Source of the DNA: Leptospira vanthielii serovar Holland str. Waz Holland = ATCC 700522
GTDB lineage: Bacteria; Spirochaetota; Leptospiria; Leptospirales; Leptospiraceae
Length of the DNA stretch: 64,000 bases
Assembly: GCF_000332455.1 (NCBI RefSeq)
Contig: NZ_AOGY02000027.1
Coordinates: 72,412 to 136,411, forward strand
Reading direction: 5' to 3'
Each line of letters starts with the position of its first letter. The stretch's first letter is position 1. Positions 55,419 to 63,138 of the stretch are shown one piece after another. Made by a program: the position numbers and the translations under genes. Below the pieces are notes generated by a model. The model worked only from the letters and a program-made list of their open reading frames with translations, made no database searches and was not told the DNA's origin.

Positions 55419-56351
55419 ATGGGTTCAGTCCAAACCATTGATACCGAATATGCAAACATCCACCTAGTGGCTTCGGCTTATCTTCTAGAAGAAGAAGGCC
55501 GAGGGGTAGTTGTCGAAACCAATACAACTCATGCCATTCCAAAGATTTTAAAAGCAATGGAATTACATGGTGTTAAGCCGCCAAACCTCGACTATGTGAT
55601 TGTCACCCATGTCCATTTGGATCATGCCGGAGGCGCTTGGGCACTTCTCGAAGCCTGTCCCAATGCAATTTTACTGGCCCATCCCAAAACCGCCAAACAT
55701 TTGATTGATCCGAGTTTACTCATTAAAAGTGCCACGTCGGTGTATGGAAAAGAAAACTTTGATTCTTTATATGGCGAAATCAAACCCATTCCTAAAGAAA
55801 AAATTCGCGTTATGGAAGATGGGGAGTGGTTGGAATGGAAAGGCCATTCCTTTCAATTTTTATACACCAAGGGACATGCCAACCACCACTTCTGTATTTA
55901 TGATAGGAAAACAAATGGGATCTATACGGGAGACTCCTTTGGGATTTCGTATCCTCAGTTAGAAAATGGGAAACGATTTATTTTCCCTACGACTACACCA
56001 ACTGACTTTGATTTTGCGGAAGCCATTCGTTCCCTTGATCGAATTTTAGACACTGGGGCTGAGGTTGCCTACTTAACTCATTTTGGTCCAATCAGAGACT
56101 TAAAAAAGAATGCAGAGGACCTAAAAGAAGGACTTACCCTTTGTCAAGAAGCCATCTCTCAGTTGGAGGCCGTAACCAAAGAGGATAGGTTATCCTTTAT
56201 GGAATCAAAAGTGGAAACCGTGATCCAAACACTCGCAAGCAAACATTCCATTACTCTAACGGATTCTGATTGGAGACTATTACGATTGGATGTAAATTTA
56301 AATGCACAAGGGTTGGTGTATGCCTTCGAAAAAATGCAACCCAAAGGATAA
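55419..56351 (+). CDS. MBL-fold hydrolase
   Basis: 310 residues from ATG 55419 (TTG 55413 also possible). Metal motif THVHLDHAGG (HxHxDH), followed by GHANHHFCIYD, GDSFGISYP and LTHFGPI. It resembles the glyoxalase II/quinoprotein-relay-like MBL proteins. A helical C-terminal domain of about 100 residues is present. It lies 60 bp after glpD on the same strand; its role in this operon is not evident. Confidence 0.85.
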   Translation: MGSVQTIDTEYANIHLVASAYLLEEEGRGVVVETNTTHAIPKILKAMELHGVKPPNLDYVIVTHVHLDHAGGAWALLEACPNAILLAHPKTAKHLIDPSLLIKSATSVYGKENFDSLYGEIKPIPKEKIRVMEDGEWLEWKGHSFQFLYTKGHANHHFCIYDRKTNGIYTGDSFGISYPQLENGKRFIFPTTTPTDFDFAEAIRSLDRILDTGAEVAYLTHFGPIRDLKKNAEDLKEGLTLCQEAISQLEAVTKEDRLSFMESKVETVIQTLASKHSITLTDSDWRLLRLDVNLNAQGLVYAFEKMQPKG

Positions 56352-56835
56352 TAGGAAACATTCGTTGCATCGAAGGCAATTGTCTTTCGGTGTGGGTATT
56401 GTTATTCGTTTTCGATTAGCATTTGTTTTAGTTCTAGGGATTGTTGGAATCGGATTCATACTCCAATGTTCCCTCGTATCCAAATCTAAAAAATCAAAAG
56501 ACCCTCAAATCCAAATTCATTTCCTCTCTCGGGATTTTGAAGAAACAAAATCCATTCCTTCCTCCCTATTTGAATCAAAAGACTTATTGCTAGTACTTGC
56601 TGAATTATCGAGAAAGGAAGATCCCTCGATGCGGTTTATCTCGACAACCCGAACAGAAGAAATTATGGAAGTGAATGGAAAATCAAATTCCTGGTCAGCG
56701 GGATGGGTGGTCTATGTGAATGAGGAAAGGGTGGATGGGATTCAGATGAAACGAGGAGTCCGTGTCAGCCCAAGTGATAAAATTGAGATTCGGTATGAGG
56801 CCGTAGAGCGCGTGTTTGGTCGCCCTACGCCATAA
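56320..56835 (+). CDS. DUF4430-like domain membrane or lipoprotein
   Basis: About 171 residues from ATG 56320, preceded by AAGGG; the start overlaps the MBL gene end, and GTG 56392 is an alternative that places VIRFRLAFVLVLGIVGIGFIL right at the N-terminus, with Cys in LQCS as possible lipobox. The C-terminal 100 residues match DUF4430: LFESKDLLLVLAELSRKED and SAGWVVYVNEERVDGIQMKRGV with VSPSDKIEIRYEA. In other bacteria this domain occurs in cobalamin-binding surface proteins; ligand here unknown. Its end is 16 bp from the fliE stop. Confidence 0.7.
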   Translation: MPSKKCNPKDNRKHSLHRRQLSFGVGIVIRFRLAFVLVLGIVGIGFILQCSLVSKSKKSKDPQIQIHFLSRDFEETKSIPSSLFESKDLLLVLAELSRKEDPSMRFISTTRTEEIMEVNGKSNSWSAGWVVYVNEERVDGIQMKRGVRVSPSDKIEIRYEAVERVFGRPTP

Positions 56836-56850
56836 CCCATGGATTACTAT

Positions 56851-57216
56851 TTATCTAAGTGTTGTTAGTTCGCGGTAAGCTCTTACAAATCCATCAGACA
56901 TTGTTTTTGCAAATGTAAGAGAAATCCTAGCTTTTTCCGCAGCAATCATCACGTCATGAAGTTCTACAGAGTTTGGGTCAAAAACAATTTTTTGAGTAAG
57001 TTCATCTGCTTCCACTTGTTGGTCATTGACTTGTTCAAAGGCTTTTTTCAAAGCATCACCAAAGGTTCCTGCTACTTCATCAGGGGACTTGGCTTCATTG
57101 GTTTTTCCATAGTGGCGTTCATCGGAACGAAAGATTCCTACCTTGTCGCCTTGTGGGAGAAGGGAATGGGGTTTGTAGGTTTGGGAACTGAGATTGGAAA
57201 TGCGATCAATGGCCAT
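56851..57216 (-). CDS. fliE: Flagellar hook-basal body protein FliE
   Basis: 121 residues from ATG 57216, with GAGGAAAC eight bases upstream; the frame opens ten residues earlier without a binding site. The C-terminal FliE signature is FGDALKKAFEQVNDQQVEADELTQK, then VELHDVMIAAEKARISLTFA and DGFVRAYRELTTLR. FliE joins the MS ring to the rod. It follows flgC after a 104-bp gap with a hairpin. Normally fliF would follow; here it lies 11 kb further down the same strand. Confidence 0.93.
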   Translation of the reverse strand: MAIDRISNLSSQTYKPHSLLPQGDKVGIFRSDERHYGKTNEAKSPDEVAGTFGDALKKAFEQVNDQQVEADELTQKIVFDPNSVELHDVMIAAEKARISLTFAKTMSDGFVRAYRELTTLR

Positions 57217-57282
57217 GGGTGTTTCCTCATTCTCATCATCGGCCAAATCGGTGAAACCTAAAGAAAAAAATTATGTCGCATT

Positions 57283-57319
57283 AAAAAAATGGAATATAGA
57301 CCCGAGCCGGGCCTATATT
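57283..57319 (-). terminator. Hairpin between flgC and fliE, terminator-like
   Basis: On the minus strand just past the flgC stop: AATATAG-G-CCCG-GCT-CGGG-T-CTATATT then CCA and seven T. The stem is 11 bp with one bulge pair. It could terminate or attenuate transcription between flgC and fliE. Confidence 0.6.
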
Positions 57320-57320
57320 T

Positions 57321-57782
57321 TTACGCCCGACCGATCTCCATCGCTTTGTTCATCATGGCTTTGGATCCATTGATGAGTTGGACATTGGCCTCATAAGAAC
57401 GGGAAGCCGAGATCATATCCGTCATCTCCGTGACGATGTTGATATTGGGGAGTTCCACATACCCTTTTTTCGGGCCCGTTTGGATGGCATCAGGATGAGT
57501 CGGGTCATAAGTGAGCCTGAGAGGACTCATATCCTTTTCGATCTTCATCACCTTTACCCCTTTGCCTTCGCCGGGAGCCACACCAAAAGGATAAACTGGA
57601 CTTTTCCAATTGGTTCTGAGGTTAATCGGTGTTAGGATGACACGGTCCCTTCGAAAAGGGCCGTCTCCATTGGTATTTCTCGTAGTAGTCGAGTTTGCAA
57701 TGTTATTCGAAATGACATCCATGCGGAGTCTTTGGGCTGAAAGCCCAGTCGCCGAAATATTAATAGAATCAAACATACCCAT
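57321..57782 (-). CDS. flgC: Flagellar proximal rod protein FlgC
   Basis: 153 residues. MGMFDSINISATGLSAQRLRMDVISNNIANSTTTR is the standard rod N-terminus; PDAIQTGPKKGYVELPNINIVTEMTDMISASRSYEANVQLI, the C-terminal region, completes the coiled-coil pair. It builds the proximal rod. It follows flgB by ten bases. Confidence 0.96.
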   Translation of the reverse strand: MGMFDSINISATGLSAQRLRMDVISNNIANSTTTRNTNGDGPFRRDRVILTPINLRTNWKSPVYPFGVAPGEGKGVKVMKIEKDMSPLRLTYDPTHPDAIQTGPKKGYVELPNINIVTEMTDMISASRSYEANVQLINGSKAMMNKAMEIGRA

Positions 57783-57792
57783 AACTTACTCC

Positions 57793-58224
57793 TTAGTTGG
57801 TTCTCATGACGATGTTGAGAAGTCGGTTGTTTTGGTTTAAGCGGTCCACCATAAGGCTATAACTCATTTGGTTTTGATTGGCATCGACCACTTCTTTTTC
57901 AATGTCTACGTTGTTTCCATCGGGTCTCATTGTTGTGAGATAATCCAAATTGGTTTTGGGTTTGGCATCCCGATAATCTAGGGGTTTAAAAAAATCAATA
58001 TGGCGGTCGTTTGTGATTTTGGTAGGGACAGTTTTGTCCTTTTCAATTTTTTCCGATTCGATGGCACGTTTCAGCATAGATTCGAACACCACTTCCGAAC
58101 GTTTAAAATTAGGAACGTCCGCATTGGCGATATTATCAGTAATCACTTTTCGCCTTTGGGTGGACGCACTGAGGCCCCGTTCCAAAAGGTCTTGAGTTTT
58201 CATGAAATGTGTTGCTTCAAACAT
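57793..58224 (-). CDS. flgB: Flagellar proximal rod protein FlgB
   Basis: 143 residues. MFEATHFMKTQDLLERGLSASTQRRKVITDNIANADVPNFKRSEV at the N-terminus and VVDANQNQMSYSLMVDRLNQNNRLLNIVM at the C-terminus match FlgB. First gene of the flgB-flgC-fliE cluster. The IS481-like element ends only 117 bp upstream, within or near its promoter region. Confidence 0.95.
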   Translation of the reverse strand: MFEATHFMKTQDLLERGLSASTQRRKVITDNIANADVPNFKRSEVVFESMLKRAIESEKIEKDKTVPTKITNDRHIDFFKPLDYRDAKPKTNLDYLTTMRPDGNNVDIEKEVVDANQNQMSYSLMVDRLNQNNRLLNIVMRTN

Positions 58225-58341
58225 ATTTCTCTTCCTCTCTACATTTCCCTTCGACCGATTTTTCTTCCTCCTAAAGTAATTTATGTCACTTCCTTACGAT
58301 TTTTTTTTGTATGGAAAGGCACATCGGTAACACTTTAGATC

Positions 58342-59590
58342 ACTCACATGGGTTACACTTTTACTAGTCAATTCTATACAATAGCCTCTGGTATTTCAAC
58401 ACTTTACTCGTATACAAATCCAAAATTCCAAGAATTGCATCCGCAAAGTAAAGACGACAATGCCGATCAGATATCTCTTCAAAGCCAACTACCTCTCCAA
58501 TGAAAGGATTCCCAAAGAACACTCGATGGGGCCCGTACTGCGCAAAACCACTTTCATGGACTTTATCGGTAACAATATGTGTGGGATAAGCTACCTCTAG
58601 AATCTTTTTTGGGAATGTCCTTTTCGAAGATTTATAAACTTTTGCAGGTGTCGGAAAACCCAAAGCTTCATGTGGTCTTACCTTATTAAATTCTTCACGG
58701 AATGAATCAAAGGCGGTCTGTTGTGCATCCAAACTAGATCTTGGAGGTAATGCAGTTTCTTCTTTGAGTGTTCTGTGCATTCTCTCATGACGACCGTTCT
58801 GAGATGGTTATACGTGGCGTTCAATGCGTTCCGGTCGGATCCCTAATTTCAACCACCATATAGAAAGACTAGTTAAGCCGCCAATGGCCTTACTTGCAAA
58901 AGGTATCCATTATCTGATTTGATTGCCTGTGGTAGTCCATATTCTTTAAAAACCCTTTCTAAATTACCGCTTTTGTTGCTCTGCATTCGTTTTATTCAGG
59001 ATTTCACATGCTAGAAGGTAGCGACTATATGCATCTGTAATTGTTAGTGGATCGCAGCGATTGCCATTTCCTACTGTAAAATGGCCTTTAAAATCAACAC
59101 ACCATACATCATTGGGAGCGACTACATTGGAAAAAGGAAATAGAGACTGTGGAACTCTTGGTCTTTTTTTCTTAGGTTTGACTAGGCCTTTTTTGCGAAG
59201 AATGTTTCCAATTGTAGTTTCACTTGGAATCTGTTTCATGCGATGAAACTTTGCTTTGAGTATGGGACGGAGTTTTTTGGGACCCCAAGATGGATGGTCT
59301 TCACGTAAAGATACAATTAGGTGAACGATTTTCTCAGGAGTTTCATTGGACTGAGTGATTCTTTTTCTAGATTTATCTTTGAGTCCGTCGATACCTTCCG
59401 ACTCATAATTCTTTAGATATTTATAGCCAGTCTTTCTCGATATATTAAAGTCTCGGCAAAGATCGGCAAAACACCACTGACCACTTTTAACAGCTGCTAT
59501 GAACTTGATTCTTTCTTCTATCACTTTGGTTTCCTTCCAAGGCATCGGATTGTCCTCCGATACACAATGTAGGTGTTACCCATGTGAGTT
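58342..59590 (-). mobile_element. IS481-family insertion sequence, decayed
   Basis: About 1.25 kb with terminal inverted repeats ACTCACATGGGTTACACTT (58342-58360) and its complement AGGTGTTACCCATGTGAGTT (59571-59590), 16 of 18 matching. It holds one transposase gene broken by several lesions. Flanking target duplication cannot be defined. It sits directly upstream of flgB. Confidence 0.85.
58364..59545 (-). pseudogene. IS481-family transposase, inactivated
   Basis: The N-terminal part (59545-58964) has the helix-turn-helix FADLCRDFNISRKTGYKYLKNY and the start of the DDE domain (DVWCVDFKGHFTVGNG). The C-terminal part (58780-58364) continues MHRTLKEETALP, then FREEFNKVRPHEALG. Between them, 58781-58990 still reads as SDNG and IRPERIERH when spliced across two frameshifts and one in-frame TAA (58813-58815 region). 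Thus the enzyme is dead; complete recent IS481 relatives are about 390 residues. Confidence 0.88.
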
Positions 59591-59781
59591 GTCTCTTTTG
59601 TTACCTATCTGACCTCCTCATACCTTTTGGGCGGCCCCAATTTGTTTCTAAAACCAAACAGGCAAGCCGGCTGGGTCGGGCTCTCCCTCCAATCCGAAGG
59701 ATTTCCGCTCGATCCCTGCCGCTGGGTATGGAACTAAAATCACTTTTTCCATAAAGTAAATACTCTAGGGCAAATTTATTC
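59591..59781. other. Intergenic stretch between the IS and the SDR gene
   Basis: No gene, terminator or recognisable promoter seen; 59630-59720 is GC-richer than its surroundings (GGGCGGCCCC, GCCGGCTGGGTCGGGCTC) and may be a structured repeat. Confidence 0.4.
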
Positions 59782-60633
59782 TTATTTTTTGGTTCTATCT
59801 TCTAACTCGAGAAGCATTGACTGGATGCGAGTATTGTTTGCAAGAAACCAATCCGAAAAAATTCCCACAATACCTCGGAGAATTTGGATAGGAATCCACC
59901 TTGCGGGGACAATGATTCTAGGTTTTCTTTTGCTTAATCCTTTGTTCAGTGCCGTTGCCACTTTTTCTGGAGTGATGGCTCTTCTTAAAAAAAGGGGGAA
60001 TCCAATTTCTCGCATTTTTGTTGTTAGATTGTCTCCGCCAAAAACACCTTCTGTGAGTGGGGTTGTGATCCAACCGGGATACAATACTGTGGAACTTGCC
60101 CCTTTGGCTGCCAGTTCCGCTCTGAGGGAACGAGATAACATTTCGATTCCTGCTTTGGATGTCGCATAAGGTGCATTACACATTCCGTTGGTAAATGCAT
60201 AGATGGAGGAAGTCACTACAATTTGACCTTTGTTTTTGATTACTTCCGGTAAGGATGTTTTGATTGTCCGCCAAACACCTAATAAATCCACATCTATAAT
60301 TTTTTCAAATTCAGTCTCATCGCAATTAAAAACGGTGTATGCGGATTTTTTCCAGGAAATTCCTGCATTGGCAAGAGTGATATCAAGTCTACCAAAGGTG
60401 ACAACAGTTTGTTTGATTACTTTTTTAATGGAATTCCAATCGGTTACATCCATCGCTTTTGCCAAAACCCTTTCTTTTGAAAACTCAGAAGCTAATTTGT
60501 CCACGGAACTCTGGGAAATGTCTGTTAATACTAGTTTGGCGCCATGTCGATAGAATTCCCTGGCGCAAGCGGCTCCAATTCCACCAGTTGCCCCCGTAAT
60601 GAGAACTACCTTATCTTTGATATCATAGGTCAT
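59782..60633 (-). CDS. Short-chain dehydrogenase/reductase
   Basis: 283 residues. NAD(P)-binding TGATGGIGAACA, the NAGISWKK structural motif, catalytic Ser in VTSSIYAF and the YATSK Tyr/Lys pair are all present. The long C-terminal extension with RRAITPEKVATALNKGLSKRKPRIIVPARWIPIQILRGI resembles membrane-associated SDRs acting on lipids. Substrate unknown. Adjacent to, but outside, the toxin-antitoxin array. Confidence 0.88.
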   Translation of the reverse strand: MTYDIKDKVVLITGATGGIGAACAREFYRHGAKLVLTDISQSSVDKLASEFSKERVLAKAMDVTDWNSIKKVIKQTVVTFGRLDITLANAGISWKKSAYTVFNCDETEFEKIIDVDLLGVWRTIKTSLPEVIKNKGQIVVTSSIYAFTNGMCNAPYATSKAGIEMLSRSLRAELAAKGASSTVLYPGWITTPLTEGVFGGDNLTTKMREIGFPLFLRRAITPEKVATALNKGLSKRKPRIIVPARWIPIQILRGIVGIFSDWFLANNTRIQSMLLELEDRTKK

Positions 60634-60852
60634 AACTTTTCCCCTTATATCTGTTAGGAATCATTCGTGAAGATTGGTCAACCGGATATTCAAAAGGAAT
60701 CAATTTCGGGTTTTGTTTCTTTATTAGCAAAATCTGGTCCGCAATCATTCCATCGATTAACGTACAAGCCTAAGCGACGTAGGCTAGCCCTGAGTCCCGT
60801 CCCGAAGAGGTTAGTTGCTGTTATGCGTAATGTTTTTAGTTAGAAAAGTAAA
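60634..60852. other. Intergenic region holding attC-like site A
   Basis: No gene. Contains the first attC-like repeat (60753-60826) and the start of the vapBC-like cassette. Confidence 0.5.
60753..60826. repeat. attC-like site A
   Basis: Begins CGATTAACGTACAAGC (degenerate relative to the others), carries the shared CGACGTAGGCT-GCCCTGAGTCCCG core and ends GGTTAGTTGCTGTTATGC. The terminal GTTATGCGTAATGTT is complementary (14/15) to the opening of site B, bracketing the cassette between them. Confidence 0.65.
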
Positions 60853-61251
60853 TTATTTATACCAATTCTCAATTCTTAAATCAGGAATCATTGAGAAATG
60901 TTTTTCATTATTAGTGACTAAGGTATAATTTAAAAATAAAGCTGTTGAACCGATTAGGATATCGAAGTCATCAACGGTATTTCCTTTTTTCTGTAACGTT
61001 GCCTTTACTTCTCCGAAGGTTTCTACAATTCCTTTCGTCAATTCAATGACCGGAAATAGTTCTCCAATTCTATATACAGTAGCTAGATTTTTCTCTCTAC
61101 TTTTTGATTTCTTTGCACCAAATATAAGTTCGCCATAAGTAATTACCGAAATAGCCTTCGAAATATTTTTCTTCTCGATAAGATTGTTTTGAACTTTTTC
61201 ATTTCCTTTTAGGCTATAGATTATAATATCTGTATCAATCAAATAACTCAT
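60853..61251 (-). CDS. vapC: PIN-domain toxin, VapC family
   Basis: 132 residues. PIN acidic residues D6 (LIDTDIIIYSL), E41 (TYGELIFGA) and D95/D97 (TVDDFDILIGST) are in place, so it should be an active ribonuclease. Its ATG lies inside the antitoxin gene (17-base overlap), the standard toxin-antitoxin arrangement. Cargo of attC-like cassette 1. Confidence 0.9.
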   Translation of the reverse strand: MSYLIDTDIIIYSLKGNEKVQNNLIEKKNISKAISVITYGELIFGAKKSKSREKNLATVYRIGELFPVIELTKGIVETFGEVKATLQKKGNTVDDFDILIGSTALFLNYTLVTNNEKHFSMIPDLRIENWYK

Positions 61252-61513
61252 CTGTTATCCTTGATCGATTATTTCTTGATCTTGAAGATCTAATGTCTGA
61301 AATTATATCTTTTGCATTTTTGTTGTCGTGCCAAGAGTTTGTAAGTTTAAGAAACTCTAGAGTTTGTAGTTCGCTTTCCAGGTTATCTCTTTTGAGATGA
61401 TTTTCAATAATCATGACAACTTCTTGACTTACTGAACGATGCTCTAGTTCAGCCCTTCTTTTTAAGGATTCATAAAGCCTGTTATCTATGTCTCTGACTT
61501 GAAGATTTGCCAT
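61235..61513 (-). CDS. vapB: Ribbon-helix-helix antitoxin (FitA/VapB type)
   Basis: 92 residues. N-terminal RHH domain MANLQVRDIDNRLYESLKRRAELEHRSVSQEVVMIIENHL is typical of FitA-like antitoxins; the C-terminal basic/helical tail should wrap the VapC toxin. It starts the vapBC pair and overlaps vapC. Confidence 0.88.
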   Translation of the reverse strand: MANLQVRDIDNRLYESLKRRAELEHRSVSQEVVMIIENHLKRDNLESELQTLEFLKLTNSWHDNKNAKDIISDIRSSRSRNNRSRITDELFD

Positions 61514-61591
61514 TTCTAAACACTAAGGTTGATTCATGAGTATGCAAGCATTTTTCATGTTCTTTTCAGAAATCAATCTTAAAAACATTAC

Positions 61592-61622
61592 GCCTAACGA
61601 ACTAGACTTACCGCTGTTATGC
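61592..61622. repeat. attC-like site B, collapsed
   Basis: Only 31 bp: GCCTAACGAACTAGAC, TTACCGC, TGTTATGC. The left box GCCTAAC (minus strand GTTAGGC) fits the canonical integron core GTTRRRY. The central stem-loop of other copies is missing, so the site has probably lost its variable part. Confidence 0.6.
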
Positions 61623-61635
61623 GACGTCGAGCAGT

Positions 61636-62028
61636 TTACCTAGGAATCGAGTGACTTTTAAGCCAAAGTGCCAAATCATTTTCATCAGAAGTCCCATCCG
61701 CAACTTTGTGCATCTCTTGGACAACTTTTTCTTCAGTTGTTTCAATATTAAATCCATTATTGGCTAGAAAGACATACATCAAGAGAAATGAGGTTCTTTT
61801 GTTTCCATCAATAAACGGATGATTTTTTGCAATTCCAATTCCTAGTGAAGCAGTGAGTTCAAAAATACTGGATTGAGGTTCATAGAACCATTTATTTTTT
61901 GGACGATCTATTGCAGATTCAAGTAAACCCATATCCCTGATACCTAAAGAGCCGCCATGCTGCTTAATTTGATCTAGATGAATAGCTTCTGCAATTTTTC
62001 TATTAATCCATTTTGGTTCATTAATCAT
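61636..62028 (-). CDS. doc: Doc/Fic-family toxin
   Basis: 130 residues. The Fic core HPFIDGNKRTSF (H70, K77, R78) is present, along with the N-terminal helix LGIRDMGLLESAIDRPKNKWFY of Doc proteins. Doc phosphorylates EF-Tu; the glycine in DGNKR is closer to AMP-transferring Fic enzymes, so the exact chemistry is open. Overlaps its antitoxin gene by four bases. Cargo of cassette 2. Confidence 0.88.
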   Translation of the reverse strand: MINEPKWINRKIAEAIHLDQIKQHGGSLGIRDMGLLESAIDRPKNKWFYEPQSSIFELTASLGIGIAKNHPFIDGNKRTSFLLMYVFLANNGFNIETTEEKVVQEMHKVADGTSDENDLALWLKSHSIPR

Positions 62029-62264
62029 TTAGCTAATTCTTTAAGAGCATTTCTATATTTTTTAGATGCCTCATTATAAAATTCCATAGATGATTCAAAT
62101 TCTGGATCATAAGGAGATAGCAAGATCCCATTTTCTGTTTCTAATAGAAAGACAGTATCTCCTTCATGAAAATTGTATTTTTCTAAAAGAATTTTTGGTA
62201 TGGTAGCTCCTGCGGAGTTGCCAATAGCTCGAATCGTAGTCTTTTTTACAGAAGATTGGTCCAT
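62025..62264 (-). CDS. AbrB/MazE-type antitoxin partner of Doc
   Basis: 79 residues with a SpoVT-AbrB domain (VKKTTIRAIGNSAGATIPKILLEKYNFHEGDTVFLLETENGILLSPYD) and a helical tail (YNEASKKYRNALKELAK) instead of a Phd antitoxin. Exchanges of antitoxin class next to Doc are known. Four-base overlap with doc. Confidence 0.87.
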   Translation of the reverse strand: MDQSSVKKTTIRAIGNSAGATIPKILLEKYNFHEGDTVFLLETENGILLSPYDPEFESSMEFYNEASKKYRNALKELAK

Positions 62265-62354
62265 GGTTATAACATAAGTAATAACAACTTTGTATCAATC
62301 AATTTTTTGACTTCTTTCTATTTTTTTTCCTTGGTAATTATTGGCTCGATGTTC

Positions 62355-62542
62355 GCATAACGAACTAGCTAACCGACGTAGGCTGGCCCTGAGCCTCGCA
62401 GAGGCGTTAGGGATTGGCACAAGGCTTGCGTTTGCAAGATGAGTGACAAAAGCCTATGTGCCGAAGGCCAAGCGAGGCCGTATGTGCCGAAGGCCAAGCG
62501 AGGCCGTAAGTGCCGAAGCGAAGCGTTAAGGCGCTGTTATAC
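62355..62542. repeat. attC-like site C with internal tandem repeat
   Basis: 188 bp. Opens GCATAACGAACTAGCTAACCGACGTAGGCTGG and closes AAGGCGCTGTTATAC. Internal hairpins include GGCTTGCG-TTTGCAAG-like stems. A 26-bp unit TATGTGCCGAAGGCCAAGCG+AGGCCG is present twice (62455-62480, 62481-62506) with a partial third. The opening is complementary to the close of site B, the close to the opening of site D. Confidence 0.7.
62455..62506. repeat. 26-bp tandem repeat, two units
   Basis: Identical 26-bp units at 62455-62480 and 62481-62506, within attC-like site C. A third, partial unit follows (TAAGTGCCGAAG). Confidence 0.9.
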
Positions 62543-62561
62543 GACGTTCCCTACCAATTGG

Positions 62562-62924
62562 TTATAAGTGAATATCTCTAATTCGTATTTTGTTTTTTGA
62601 CAATACTACGAATTTACCACTCAATTCGTTATTGTCTTTTTTTAAGAGAATATTCAGTGAGTTGAAAATTTGCTGAAAATCTTTCGGTTTGTATCGAAGA
62701 AAGATAATTCCATTTGAATATTCTTTATGGGCAAAAACCCATTCACCAAAATCTTTATCTAATGTAAGAATGATAGCATCGATTTTCTTTGCCAGTTCAA
62801 TGACTTGTAAATCTGTTATACCTTTACTTTCTTCTAAGACAGAAAAGACTTTGTGTCCTTCATTTCTGAGTAGTTTTATAAGTCGAAAATCGACGTTTTC
62901 GTCAGCGAGGATACTAACTTGCAA
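62562..62924 (-). CDS. DUF5615 PIN-like protein, probable toxin
   Basis: 120 residues. N-terminal ILADENVDFRLIKLLRNEGHKV with D8/E9/N10 and TLDKDFGEWVF, ending RIRDIHL, match DUF5615 (PIN-like). The fold keeps PIN acidic residues, so an RNase role is likely. Overlaps the DUF433 gene by 11 bases. Cargo of cassette 3. Confidence 0.87.
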   Translation of the reverse strand: MQVSILADENVDFRLIKLLRNEGHKVFSVLEESKGITDLQVIELAKKIDAIILTLDKDFGEWVFAHKEYSNGIIFLRYKPKDFQQIFNSLNILLKKDNNELSGKFVVLSKNKIRIRDIHL

Positions 62925-63138
62925 GCAAGCTTTCTCTGCTTATTACATGGCTTGAATAAGAAATACAAGCAAGGATATCGTCTTTTTCGATTCCTGGAGA
63001 AGATTCGATTATTTCTTCAATAGACATCCCATCACCTAATCTTTCCAGAATTAGATCGACTGCAATTCTTGTATTTTTAATTACTGGTTTACCAAGTAAA
63101 ATATCAGGGGATGACGAAAGTCTAGATTTATAATCCAT
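62914..63138 (-). CDS. DUF433 antitoxin
   Basis: 74 residues with the DUF433 helix-turn-helix (ILLGKPVIKNTRIAVDLILERLGDGMSIEEIIES, DDILACISY). DUF433-DUF5615 pairs are a recurrent predicted toxin-antitoxin type. It probably binds DNA and autoregulates. Confidence 0.88.
   Translation of the reverse strand: MDYKSRLSSSPDILLGKPVIKNTRIAVDLILERLGDGMSIEEIIESSPGIEKDDILACISYSSHVISRESLLAS

Noticed and set aside
58781..58990. Programmed frameshifting in the IS transposase
   Set aside because: Two separate shifts plus an in-frame stop are needed to join the halves; IS481 uses a single frame. Decay is simpler.
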